NCBI GenBank assembly: GCA_013823135.1
Contig: PNLP01000018.1
Span: 83,541-118,898 of the forward strand
Direction of reading: 5' to 3'
Source of the DNA: Planctomycetaceae bacterium
GTDB taxonomy: Bacteria; Planctomycetota; Planctomycetia; Gemmatales; Gemmataceae
DNA length: 35,358 nucleotides
Shown here: positions 24,770 through 35,358 of the stretch, in pieces
Layout: each line of letters begins with the position of its first letter
How positions within the stretch are numbered: the stretch's first letter is position 1
Program-made: the position numbers and the translations under genes
The notes under the pieces: model-generated
What the model saw: only the letters and a program-made list of their open reading frames with translations
What the model was told of the DNA's origin: nothing
The model's database searches: none

Positions 24770-25939
24770 TCACTTCTGGTTTGTGACCTTCACAGCGATT
24801 GATGTTGGCGCATTGACTTCCCGAAAGACAATGCTGATCGCAGTCTTCTCGGGCACAGCTGCTACGAGTTTACCCGCCTGCCCGGTCGTTGCGGCGAGTG
24901 CGAGTTTCGGGTTCGCGGTGAGTAGTCCCTCAAACCCCTTGATATCTGCTTTCTTGAAGATGTAGACGGAGACAGCATTCCTCGAAGACGAGAATTCTAC
25001 AGTGAGTGTCTGTGGTCCTGGTTGAGGATCCAACTCCATTGCTTTGGCCTCATCCCGTCCGAGGTCGTATGTAGTCGACACCTCCAATTTCAGCGGACCG
25101 CTCGGAGGAGGCTGAGGCTGTTTCGCAACCATCTCTTCCCGAGTGAAATTCCTGATCACAGCCGCCGCCCACTCTGCGGCCAGTGCTTCTCCGTCGTTGC
25201 GAACAATCGCGGTCCGAAGCGTCTTCTCAGGTAACCGACTGGTATCAATTGTGAGCACGGTTCCGTCGCAAAGGCATATAAGAACCTGAGGATTGTCGCG
25301 GAGTGTCAATTTGGGAAGCGGCTTCTTGGGATCATAGATCAGATCGTCAGGCTTAGTCCAAATCACCGGATCGCCAGCCTCGATGGTCATGATTGTGTTT
25401 GCGGTCCCATCGGTGGCATCGCTAAAGGCGTACACAACATTGCCAAACTCCATTGCACGAAGACCCCCGGGGGGGAACGCTGTTTGGGAACCAGCGAACA
25501 CTTGGTAGTAGGTGTAACCGGGATTCGCGCTGGCAGCTGGGCTCGTATAGACCTTGGGCATCAGGCCAATCAGCGATTTGTTGGTTGCGCTGTCCCACGG
25601 TTCATCGAGTTTGAACTTTTTGAACAACTCATCCTGGTCAAGGTAAGGGAGGAGGTGGACTCGCCAACTCAGACCCAATTCCGGTTTCGTGTTGGGGGGG
25701 ACGACAACGCTCGATGCTGGCGTCCAACCCTTCGCTGCCGCGTGCTTTGACATCGCGACATAGATTTGTTTGAGGTTGCCGCTCGAATTCGGAACATTGG
25801 GTTGTGCGGGACTTCCAGTGCCTGCGTCTTTCTCAGTCTGCGAATCGCGATGAGTCGGAACAATTGGCTGCTTGTTGCAAGCCGAACCGCCAAACCCAGC
25901 AGATATGAATGCACAAGCGAATAGTGGGTTAAACCGCAT
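24770..25939 (-). CDS. DUF1559-type lipoprotein
   Basis: 389 residues with an N-terminal hydrophobic segment and a lipobox-like GGSAC around residue 20, so probably membrane-anchored by lipid. The mature part has NLKQIYVAMSKHA, then LSWRVHLLPYLDQDELFKKF, LDEPWDSATNKSLIGLMP and VYAFSDATDGTANTIMTIEAG. These are hallmarks of DUF1559 proteins, which are very numerous in planctomycetes and often pilin-like; here the usual pilin-type methylation helix is absent and a lipobox is present instead. The last 130 residues form a separate beta-rich segment. The start at 25939 is chosen because AGGAG lies 6 nt before it and the lipoprotein signal begins there; the TTG at 25984 is not needed. Function unknown. 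Confidence 0.82.
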   Translation of the reverse strand: MRFNPLFACAFISAGFGGSACNKQPIVPTHRDSQTEKDAGTGSPAQPNVPNSSGNLKQIYVAMSKHAAAKGWTPASSVVVPPNTKPELGLSWRVHLLPYLDQDELFKKFKLDEPWDSATNKSLIGLMPKVYTSPAASANPGYTYYQVFAGSQTAFPPGGLRAMEFGNVVYAFSDATDGTANTIMTIEAGDPVIWTKPDDLIYDPKKPLPKLTLRDNPQVLICLCDGTVLTIDTSRLPEKTLRTAIVRNDGEALAAEWAAAVIRNFTREEMVAKQPQPPPSGPLKLEVSTTYDLGRDEAKAMELDPQPGPQTLTVEFSSSRNAVSVYIFKKADIKGFEGLLTANPKLALAATTGQAGKLVAAVPEKTAISIVFREVNAPTSIAVKVTNQK

Positions 25940-26371
25940 GAAAACTCCTGTTTGACAGTGTGTTTGCGACGACGCCGACCGCAAGTCATCACCCCTCCGC
26001 GGACTTTCCGTCGCACGACGGGCTTGCCTGCCCGATGGGGCGTTTGCTGCGCTCGGAACTACATTATCAAAAGAGCATTGCGATTTTTTTTCCCATCAGA
26101 TCAATCTGATTATCCCGCGGAATCTACGGAATCTACCAGAGAATTCACCAGGTGATTGGTCGAACCGCTTGGGTCAACAGGCTGGTACTTGCGCCGAATA
26201 TAGACCAGCCGCCAGAATCAATTACCGCATCCATCCGCGTGCGGAATGACGATTTTGCTGGGCAATAACGCACCTTCTTGCCGGGAATCTGGGCGATTCA
26301 TGCTGTTTTACGCCCAGCTATGGACTGCAAACGTACAATGATTGTTTCGAGCTATCTCAGAGGTTGTGGAA
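25940..26371. other. Divergent intergenic region before the lipoprotein and helicase genes
   Basis: 432 bp with no supported gene. It holds an 8-T run near 26085, a palindrome at 26095-26110 and a short direct repeat (CGGAATCTA twice near 26120). It is the promoter region for two divergent genes; no confident -35/-10 pair was found. A long leader for the DEAD-box helicase gene is possible. Confidence 0.5.
26095..26110. promoter_or_regulatory. 16-bp palindrome ATCAGATCAATCTGAT
   Basis: Two 7-bp perfect arms around a 2-bp centre, in the divergent region. It is operator-like in size; no regulator is encoded nearby. Confidence 0.35.
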
Positions 26372-28075
26372 ATGGCGGAACTGATGGAGGTGGATGTGAG
26401 TGAAAGCGTGGAGTCGGCATTCGCGGGGCTGGGCCTCGACAGCCGTCTCGTTGAGACACTGGCTGCGCTGGGATACGAAGAACCAACACCGATTCAACGC
26501 AAGGCGATCCCGCCGTTGCTTGAAGGGCGAGATATTGTCGGCCGGGCTGCCACGGGCACCGGAAAGACTGCGGCATTCGCCCTCCCACTCCTCCACCGAC
26601 TCGCTGCTGCTGCTGCTGTCGTCACGCCGACCAAAGCCCGTCGGCAACCGACCGCGTTGATCCTCGTTCCCACTCGCGAACTGGCCATCCAGGTCGCCAA
26701 GGCTGTCGAAAAGTATGGCCAACCGCTCGGCGTCCGCGTGCTCGCGGTTTATGGCGGTCAGGCCATGCACGAGCAGTTGCGGGTGCTGGACCGCGGCGTT
26801 GATGTTGTCGTTGCAACTCCGGGCCGTGTGCTCGATCACGTTCGCCGTGGCAGCGTGAAACTCGACACCATCACATCCGTGGTGCTCGACGAAGCCGACG
26901 AAATGCTGGACATGGGCTTCGCCGAGGACATTGAAGCGATCCTCGCGGGAACTCCCGCCGGTCGGCAGACGATGCTGTTCTCCGCGACGATGCCACCACG
27001 CATCAAGGTGATTGCGTCGAAGCACCTCACTGATCCGGTCGAGATATTGGTTGCCCGCGAACCCGTGGCGGCTGGTACGGTCCCGCTTGTTCGGCAGGTC
27101 GCGTGCCTGGTTCAACGCCAACACAAACTCGCCGCGCTCGGCCGCGTCCTCGACATGGAAGCCCCGGGGGCCGCACTGATCTTCTGCAAGACCCGCACCG
27201 AGGTCGATGACCTAAGCGAGGCTCTCGGCGCCCGCGGGTATCGCCCGGAGGCGCTGCACGGCGGAATGTCGCAAGAGCAGCGAGACCGCGTGATGCGGCT
27301 GTTCCGTGCGGGCAAGGCGAACCTGCTCGTCGCCACCGACGTGGCCGCCCGCGGGTTGGACGTTGAGCACCTCACGCACGTCGTGAACTTCCACGTTCCC
27401 AGCGAGCCGGAAGCATACATCCACCGGATCGGCCGCGTCGGCCGTGCCGGGCGTGAAGGGGTCGCGATCACCGTTGCCGAGCCACGCGAGCAGGGCCAAC
27501 TCCGACTCATCGAGCGTGCGACCGGCCAGCGGATCGAGATTTCGCGAGTCCCCACCGCGGCCGACCTTCGCATTCGCCGCCGCGAGATTTTCCAGGCGAC
27601 ACTCAAGGGAGCAATCGCCGAGGGTGAACTCGAACAGTTCCGCGCGATTCTTGGGTCGCTCGGTGCGGAACACGACATCACGGATGTTGCCCTGGCAGCC
27701 ATCAAGTTGCTTCACCAGGCGAGGGGCGGAGACGCCGAGGATGGTGAAGACATCCCCGTGATGCAACCCGAACAACCTCGTGGCGGGAGTCGCAACGACC
27801 GCAACGATCGCGGTCCGGTGCGACGTGGTGGCCCCCGGATGGCACGCATCTACATCAGCGTCGGCCGTGAAGCGGGGATCGGTCCGCGTGACCTTGTTGG
27901 GGCCATCGCGAACGAGTCCGGGCTTCCCGGTAGCGACATCCGCGGCATCGAGATCACGGATCGGTTCTCGCTGGTGGACGTTCCCGAAGACGCGGCCGAT
28001 CACGTGATCGAGTCGTTGAACGGGGCACGCCTGCGGGGTCGCCGGGTGAACGTGCGCCGCGACCGCCAGGGTTGA
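26372..28075 (+). CDS. DEAD-box ATP-dependent RNA helicase with DbpA RNA-binding tail
   Basis: A 567-residue RNA helicase of the DeaD/CsdA type, acting in ribosome assembly and RNA unwinding. Motifs: Q-motif region YEEPTPIQRKAIP (35-47), Walker A AATGTGKT (59-66), PTREL (about 100-104), DEAD (173-176), SAT (204-206), ARGLD and HRIGRVGRAGREG in domain 2. The C-terminal domain, MARIYISVGREAGIGPRDLV onward, matches the DbpA/CsdA RNA-binding fold and follows a short Arg/Gly/Asp-rich linker. The ATG at 26372 has AGAGG 9 nt upstream; the frame opens at a TTG ten codons before. It ends 6 bp from the convergent pseudo-caspase gene. Confidence 0.95.
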   Translation: MAELMEVDVSESVESAFAGLGLDSRLVETLAALGYEEPTPIQRKAIPPLLEGRDIVGRAATGTGKTAAFALPLLHRLAAAAAVVTPTKARRQPTALILVPTRELAIQVAKAVEKYGQPLGVRVLAVYGGQAMHEQLRVLDRGVDVVVATPGRVLDHVRRGSVKLDTITSVVLDEADEMLDMGFAEDIEAILAGTPAGRQTMLFSATMPPRIKVIASKHLTDPVEILVAREPVAAGTVPLVRQVACLVQRQHKLAALGRVLDMEAPGAALIFCKTRTEVDDLSEALGARGYRPEALHGGMSQEQRDRVMRLFRAGKANLLVATDVAARGLDVEHLTHVVNFHVPSEPEAYIHRIGRVGRAGREGVAITVAEPREQGQLRLIERATGQRIEISRVPTAADLRIRRREIFQATLKGAIAEGELEQFRAILGSLGAEHDITDVALAAIKLLHQARGGDAEDGEDIPVMQPEQPRGGSRNDRNDRGPVRRGGPRMARIYISVGREAGIGPRDLVGAIANESGLPGSDIRGIEITDRFSLVDVPEDAADHVIESLNGARLRGRRVNVRRDRQG

Positions 28076-28081
28076 GCGTGA

Positions 28082-29539
28082 CTACCGCGCGGGTGGCAAC
28101 GCCTTCGCCTCGCCAAGACCCGTGAACTTGCGAAGGAACGCGAGGAACTGTTCCAGCAGGCTCGCCGAGTTCCCTCGGCGACCCTGAATCACGACCGACT
28201 CGGGCGTGACGACCACCTTTCCGGCGAAACCCGCCAGCACAATCTCGGCCTCGTTCGCGTCACTCGCCACGCCCACCTTCACGCCCTCGGGCGGCGAGTC
28301 TTCGATCTGATCGACGAACTCCGCGACGTCCACGGGTTGCGAAAACTCGAACACGAGCCGGTCGAACACGTTGCCGAACACGGCCTGAAAGCCGGGCGAC
28401 CGCACGAACTCCGGGCCGGATAGCCGGCCAATCTCACGCTGCCAGATTACCTCGGTGAGGTCGTCGGGGTTCACGTTCACCGTCACGATATATTCGAAGT
28501 CCGGCGTGCGGATATAACCCATTCCGTCGCGTTCAGCAGACACGTCGAGATCCTTGCGCTTGTAGCCGAACTGCTCGCGGACCATGTCGAACGTGTTGTC
28601 GAGGTCGGCCTTGATGTCGGCTACGGCCGCGCGATTGACGTACTTTCGTGCCCACTCGTTCACGCGGTCGGGCATGTTCTGCGACTTGCGATAGCCCGCC
28701 AATTCCTTGATCTTTCCGGTGTTCACGGACCGAAACGCGACTCGCTTCATGCGGCCGGGATCGAGTAGTTCGCCACCTGGCCCGAGGAGCTTCCCAAGGT
28801 CCGCGATGACGAAGTCGGCGTATGCTTCGCCGAACAGTTGCGGCGTCTGCTCTTCGGGCGAATCGTAGCTGCGGCGCAGCGTGCGTGGGACCGCATCGGT
28901 CAGGAAGTCGTGCAACGCAGTCGCGGTGAGGCGGCCATCCTTTGCCACCCCCGAGCGTGCTTTGCCGGTCAACATTTCGATGAGGTGATGCCGCCAGATT
29001 CCGTGCCGCAGCGAACCCGACTCGAACGACCGCGTGCCGGGTTCGCACGACAGCAAGCCGACGGAGTTCCCCGAGGCGTCGAACAGCTTTTGCAACTCGG
29101 CCTCGTCCAGGCCCGACGGCACGACTTCGCCTGGGAGTGTGAGCGGGTCCACGTCGAGGAGCACTGCGATTTCCTTGCACTTGGTCTTGTGCAATGCCGC
29201 GAGTAAATCCGCGATGGGAAGCGCCGTCTCGGCCGAGTCGGGTGTGATGGTGTCGGCACACGCGAGGTAGCCGCGCCCCTTCTGGCTGAACCCGCGAGTG
29301 GCGATCAGCACGAGCAACGAGTCTGCCTTCTCGATGAGCTTGGGAAGGCGGCGGAGGTGCGATTCGATGCCGGCCTTGGTTGTGCGAGTGCCTGCAACCA
29401 GGATGCACTTCGCGGGGTTGTAGCCGACAGCGGGCAAGGCGCGATGCAACTCGGCACAATCCGCGGCGGCGTAGAGAACGGGTGGCCCCACCTCGAAGAA
29501 CGTCTCGACGGCGATGAGCAAGGCGGCACGATCGGCCAC
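28082..29539 (-). CDS. Caspase-fold (peptidase C14-like) protein lacking the catalytic dyad
   Basis: 485 residues; about 1-210 follow the caspase-like fold of bacterial metacaspase relatives: RAALLIAVETF, AAADCAELHRAL, LLVLIATRGFSQKGRGYLACAD (about 75-96) and EIAVLLDVDP (123-132), then GLLSCEPGTRSFE (161-173). In active members the second strand carries SGHG and the third D-x-C; here these positions read ATRG (R82) and DVD (D131), so both the catalytic His and Cys appear missing. It is therefore probably a non-proteolytic homologue. The C-terminal 270 residues are unrecognised (CHAT/SAV-like domains are possible alternatives). GTG start with AGGTGA upstream. It is the last gene of the clpB-kinase-caspase run. 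No signal peptide. Confidence 0.75.
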   Translation of the reverse strand: MADRAALLIAVETFFEVGPPVLYAAADCAELHRALPAVGYNPAKCILVAGTRTTKAGIESHLRRLPKLIEKADSLLVLIATRGFSQKGRGYLACADTITPDSAETALPIADLLAALHKTKCKEIAVLLDVDPLTLPGEVVPSGLDEAELQKLFDASGNSVGLLSCEPGTRSFESGSLRHGIWRHHLIEMLTGKARSGVAKDGRLTATALHDFLTDAVPRTLRRSYDSPEEQTPQLFGEAYADFVIADLGKLLGPGGELLDPGRMKRVAFRSVNTGKIKELAGYRKSQNMPDRVNEWARKYVNRAAVADIKADLDNTFDMVREQFGYKRKDLDVSAERDGMGYIRTPDFEYIVTVNVNPDDLTEVIWQREIGRLSGPEFVRSPGFQAVFGNVFDRLVFEFSQPVDVAEFVDQIEDSPPEGVKVGVASDANEAEIVLAGFAGKVVVTPESVVIQGRRGNSASLLEQFLAFLRKFTGLGEAKALPPAR

Positions 29540-29631
29540 GGGAATTCACCTGTGTTCAGGGCATAACGCAACCCAGGTGTGAGTGTACGCGAACCCCGTG
29601 CACGGTTCAAAGTCAGGTGTTTTCCAAACCC

Positions 29632-30738
29632 TCACGCACTCGAAAGTGGACCCAGCGCTTCTAGCCACACACGCAGATCGTTCTCGTACTCACTGGCAAG
29701 GTCGCTCTTCACCAGTTGTCGGTGGAACGCAGCCGCGCCCTTGCGACCCAGGTCGGCGGCTTCGGCGTCCGGGAACCGTTTCTCTGGAGCGGCTGCCACG
29801 AGTCGCCGACACAACGACATCAGCAGGTCGCTCCCGGCAACTTCTGGTGGCAGTAGTTCTCCCAGACGATGCTCAAGCGTGCGTTTCGACTCCAACAACG
29901 CCGAGATACCGGCCGCACCCTCGAAGGGCGATCGGCCCGCGAGCATCTCTACCAAGACGTACCCGAGGCTTGCAAGGTCCGACTGCGGCGAGACCGAAGC
30001 TCCTTCCAGAACTTCCGGTGCGGCATACAGTGGCGACCACGCACAACGGCCCTCCGCGGAACGCAAATCGGCGGCCGAACCGATGTCCACGACCTTCGTT
30101 GTGCCAGTTCGTTTCAGCATGATGTTGGACGGCTTCAGGTCGCCGTGTGCGATTCCTTCGCGGTGCATCGCCGCGAGAGCCGACAGACAATCCCGTAGAA
30201 CGTGAATCGCAACGCCCGGTTTGAGTCGTGGCTGAGTTGGGCCTTCGGTGAGCACAACATCTTCGACAAACCGCCGGTGGTCGGGGTCGAGGCGTTCGCG
30301 TGTTCGGTCGAGGGTTTGCTGTGTGAGAACCTGCCGCAAGTCGATTCCATCGACCCATTCCATTCGCATCACACGAACGCGGGTATGCGCGGTGAAATCA
30401 TGCACCGCGATGAGGTTCTCGTGTTGCACCGCCGCAACTCGCGCGGCAACCCCCGCGACCCGTGCCATGTCGTCGGCATACGCCATCGCTGTGCGGTACG
30501 GTTCGGGTGAGAAGACCTTCAGCGCGACCGACAGCGCAAAGCCGTCGGAGCCGTCGAGCCGTGCCTGGAACACGACCCCTTGGCCGCCCTGCCCGACCAG
30601 TTTGAGGTCGCAGCATCCCACGGCCCAGCCCACATCGGTGCCGGCCAGGATTTCGCGGTAATGCTTTCGGAGGTCGGCGTCGGTGTGGTCGGGATTGTAC
30701 GGGTCGCGTTGAGTCTCGTGCGAGCGGGTGGACTCCAT
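29632..30738 (-). CDS. Serine/threonine protein kinase (Hanks type)
   Basis: A 368-residue kinase with little besides the kinase domain (about 43-345). Glycine loop LVGQGGQGVVFQA (47-59), lysine K74 in VALKVF, catalytic loop HGDLKPSN (198-205) with Gly in place of the usual Arg, metal-binding DIG (218-220) and APE (240-242). A roughly 35-residue charged loop between beta-5 and the catalytic loop (about 140-175) is longer than usual. The HGD form suggests regulation other than activation-loop phosphorylation (inference). The ATG at 30738 has GGAG 5-6 nt upstream; the longer frame to 30903 runs through repeat sequence. The stop is 92 bp from the pseudo-caspase start, on the same strand. No membrane helix. 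Confidence 0.92.
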   Translation of the reverse strand: MESTRSHETQRDPYNPDHTDADLRKHYREILAGTDVGWAVGCCDLKLVGQGGQGVVFQARLDGSDGFALSVALKVFSPEPYRTAMAYADDMARVAGVAARVAAVQHENLIAVHDFTAHTRVRVMRMEWVDGIDLRQVLTQQTLDRTRERLDPDHRRFVEDVVLTEGPTQPRLKPGVAIHVLRDCLSALAAMHREGIAHGDLKPSNIMLKRTGTTKVVDIGSAADLRSAEGRCAWSPLYAAPEVLEGASVSPQSDLASLGYVLVEMLAGRSPFEGAAGISALLESKRTLEHRLGELLPPEVAGSDLLMSLCRRLVAAAPEKRFPDAEAADLGRKGAAAFHRQLVKSDLASEYENDLRVWLEALGPLSSA

Positions 30739-30833
30739 GTCACTCCAGGAGAGGTCATTGCCCCACGGGGCGGCTGGGTATTGTAGCAATCGCATCCACC
30801 CCGCTGCATCCCCAGTTGCCCGCGACAAAAAGC

Positions 30834-30897
30834 GAGCGGAGGACTTCCGTCCTCCGCTCGTTGTTGAGATCACCAGAAGACTTACGGCCTCCGCTCG
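30834..30897. repeat. Hairpin repeat IR6 with a second degenerate copy, past clpB
   Basis: GAGCGGAGGAC (30834-30844) pairs with GTCCTCCGCTC (30849-30859) around a 4-nt loop. A copy of the downstream half recurs after 15 nt: 30839-30860 and 30876-30897 match at 19 of 22 positions. It lies 14 bp past the clpB stop and before the kinase gene. No T-tract follows. Confidence 0.85.
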
Positions 30898-30910
30898 GCA
30901 CAACTCAGTT

Positions 30911-33523
<2,613 letters not shown>

Positions 33524-33652
33524 GTGATTCCTCTGGTTAGGTGCAGCAAGCCGCCCGAAGGCGGATGTACCGTGTTTAGAGGGGTCAGGCGACGAAAGGG
33601 TTCCGCGACAATTGTACCAGGGCCAGTAACCTGTCCCCCGTTCACAACAGAG

Positions 33653-34270
33653 TTACTTCTCGTTCTCCAAACTCCGCCACAGATACCATGTCGCGATGCT
33701 GCGGTACGGTTGCCAGGGGGCGCTCAGTTCGGCGGCCTTGTCGGGCTTAGGCAGCTCATCGAGTTGGAATTGCACCTTGAGTGCCGCACGGAATCCATAG
33801 TCGCCCACTGGGAGCACGTCCGGTCTGCCTAAACCGAAGATGAGGAACATATCCGCGCTCCACGGACCGATGCCCTTGATCGCCGTCAGTTGCTCGTGAA
33901 TCGTCTCGTTGTCGCGTTTCTCAATGCCCGGTAGCAACTTCGGGTTTGCCTTCACGTGGTCGATCACGGCTCGCAGGGTTCGCTGCTTCGGGCCGGAGAC
34001 GCCACACTCCTTGAACTGGGCCTCAGTCAACTTCGCGATCTTCGCCATCGGCGTCGGCGGCCCACCGACAACCGACGCCAGTCGCCCGTAGATCGACTCG
34101 GCAGCCTTCGTGGAGATTTGCTGCGAGATCACGCACCGCACCAGCAGCGTGAACGGATCGGCGGGATTTGGCGTGAGGGTACACGGACCGACCTTGCCGA
34201 TGAGCCGTTTCATCACCGGGCACTTGCGTGAGAGGTGCCGGCGAGCCTTCTGATAGAACAGAGTGGACAT
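33653..34270 (-). CDS. HhH-GPD DNA glycosylase (AlkA-like, 3-methyladenine DNA glycosylase II)
   Basis: 205 residues; removes alkylated bases to start base-excision repair. VISQQISTKAAESIYGRL (47-64) is the characteristic early helix. The helix-hairpin-helix is LTAIKGIGPWSADMFLIF (128-145), and the catalytic Asp is D157 in LPVGDYGF. The N-terminal AlkA domain of the E. coli form is absent, as in the short glycosylases of many bacteria. No iron-sulfur Cys cluster follows, which argues against endonuclease III. It lies upstream of clpB on the same strand and is divergent from the S1/P1 nuclease gene. Confidence 0.9.
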   Translation of the reverse strand: MSTLFYQKARRHLSRKCPVMKRLIGKVGPCTLTPNPADPFTLLVRCVISQQISTKAAESIYGRLASVVGGPPTPMAKIAKLTEAQFKECGVSGPKQRTLRAVIDHVKANPKLLPGIEKRDNETIHEQLTAIKGIGPWSADMFLIFGLGRPDVLPVGDYGFRAALKVQFQLDELPKPDKAAELSAPWQPYRSIATWYLWRSLENEK

Positions 34271-34456
34271 GGGGATAGTATAGGATGACGTCTGTAGATA
34301 TGGAGAGTGATTACCTCACCTGTGTGACGCGTCAGATTATTTAACGTAAACTTCACACGAATGATTGCTTTTTCTGTTCCGGGCGAATCAGATCGGGGGT
34401 ACACTCCCTTCCGCGTGGCCTTTGCGACTCGCATCACTTCTTGGAGGAAAATCCCC

Positions 34457-35358
34457 ATGTGTTCGGTCGTCAGGTGTGGAATCGCAATCGCCATCGTGGC
34501 ATTGGCTGCAGGCTCGGCGTCAGCCTGGAGCATGGCCGGTCACATGGCAACCGGCGCTCTCGCGTACCGTGTGTTGAAGCAAGACTCACCTGCAACAGTA
34601 GGTAAAGTCGTTACGTTGTTGAAGAAGCATCCTTACTACGAGGAAAAGTGGAAGGCGAAGCTGGAGGATCTCGCCGACGACGAGGACCAAGACGAGTACT
34701 TGTTCATGCTCGCGGCTCGCTGGGCAGATGACGCTCGCGGAGATGAGCGGTTCTATCCGGAGGGCGGCCATGTCGACTCCATCCACTACATAAATCTGCC
34801 GTTCAAGCCCGAAGGCCAGCCAGCCACGGTGCAGACCGCTCCTGAGGATCAGATCAACATCCTTCGTGGATATGCCGAAGCGTTCAAGACTCTCAGCGAT
34901 GCCAACGCCGAGGATGTGAAGCGGGCTGTTGCACTCTGCTGGGTGCTCCATCTCATCGGGGACGCCCACCAACCGCTACACACCACAGCGTTATTCACGG
35001 AGACGTTTCAGTTGAAAGATCACGGAAAGCTGGTCGGCGATCGTGGCGGCACATGGTTCTTCGTGCGTGCCAACCCAAAGTCACAGAACGGCGACAGCCT
35101 CCACCATATCTGGGATGGCTTTCTCACCAGCAAAGTTAAGTACCGCGAAAACCGTAACGCGGTCATTGCACTCATGGATCAACCCGAGCACGCCGCCGCC
35201 AAGTTCGAGGATGAGTTGCAAGTGAAGGACTTCGAGAAGTGGGTATCGGCGAGCTACGACCTTGCCAAGAAATCCGTGTACTACCACGACGGCCAGTTAC
35301 TCAAGGGGGGCACGACCAAGGCCACTCCTCAAGATCTACCTGAGGGATATATCAAGGC
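34457..35358 (+). CDS. S1/P1-type nuclease, exported (partial, 3' end off window)
   Basis: The frame is open from ATG 34457 to the right edge (about 300 codons). A signal peptide (MCSVVRCGIAIAIVALAAGS, then ASA) would leave a mature N-terminus WSMAGH; in P1-type nucleases the first Trp and nearby His bind zinc. Further zinc-type residues: AARWADDAR (about 92-100), DSIHYINLP, and WVLHLIGDAHQPLH (about 165-178), the family hallmark. These trinuclear-zinc enzymes cut single-stranded DNA and RNA and remove 3' phosphates. GGAGGA lies 8 nt before the ATG. It is probably secreted or periplasmic, for nucleic-acid scavenging (inference). Confidence 0.9.
   Translation, partial: MCSVVRCGIAIAIVALAAGSASAWSMAGHMATGALAYRVLKQDSPATVGKVVTLLKKHPYYEEKWKAKLEDLADDEDQDEYLFMLAARWADDARGDERFYPEGGHVDSIHYINLPFKPEGQPATVQTAPEDQINILRGYAEAFKTLSDANAEDVKRAVALCWVLHLIGDAHQPLHTTALFTETFQLKDHGKLVGDRGGTWFFVRANPKSQNGDSLHHIWDGFLTSKVKYRENRNAVIALMDQPEHAAAKFEDELQVKDFEKWVSASYDLAKKSVYYHDGQLLKGGTTKATPQDLPEGYIK

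Noticed and set aside
33524..33652. CIRCE or sigma32-type heat-shock promoter before clpB
   Set aside because: No TTAGCACTC-N9-GAGTGCTAA and no good -35 partner for the TACAAT were found.
34325..34334. Palindrome TGACGCGTCA upstream of the S1/P1 nuclease gene
   Set aside because: Only 10 bp and expected by chance at some frequency; not enough to call an operator.

Overview
The window looks like chromosomal DNA of a planctomycete, most probably a Gemmata-like (Gemmataceae) bacterium. The evidence is the high GC content, a paired DUF1549/DUF1553 cytochrome-type protein and DUF1501 Tat protein, a DUF1559 lipoprotein, serine/threonine kinases fused to WD40 propellers, a caspase-fold protein and many intergenic palindromes. 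The genus is an inference. No rRNA, tRNA, CRISPR, insertion sequence or prophage gene was seen.

Layout. 1-4440: two divergent zinc-ribbon proteins with WD40 propellers; one is a three-helix membrane protein cut by the left edge, the other a kinase. 4519-5712: exported alpha/beta hydrolase. 5722-11511, all minus strand: the conserved information-processing block rplY - pth - rpsF - ssb - rplI - (VOC protein) - dnaB. It has a sigma70-like promoter before rplY, two Rho-independent terminators, no rpsR, and S6, L9, L25 and Pth proteins carrying long extra tails. 11843-16416: PSCyt1/DUF1549/DUF1553 protein plus DUF1501 Tat protein. 16448-16864: an unrecognised small gene behind a perfect 21-bp inverted repeat.

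17293-23236 is a possible metabolic locus. An MFS transporter, an amidohydrolase and an RluA-type pseudouridine synthase overlap by 4 nt each on the minus strand. Diverging from them are a dimethylformamidase beta-like protein and a muconate-cycloisomerase-like enolase on the plus strand. 23247-24540: a methyltransferase and a gamma-glutamylcyclotransferase-like protein. 24770-25939: a DUF1559 lipoprotein. 26372-28075: a DEAD-box RNA helicase with a DbpA-type RNA-binding tail.

28082-33523, minus strand: clpB, then a Ser/Thr kinase, then a caspase-fold protein that appears to have lost both catalytic residues. 33653-34270: an AlkA-like DNA glycosylase. 34457-right edge: an exported S1/P1-type nuclease, cut by the window end.

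The main structure outside genes is a set of long intergenic inverted repeats with loops of about 14-17 nt, several lying just past the 3' end of a gene. The best candidates for something undescribed are this palindrome set, the pseudo-caspase/kinase/ClpB gene run, and the divergent zinc-ribbon/WD40 pair.
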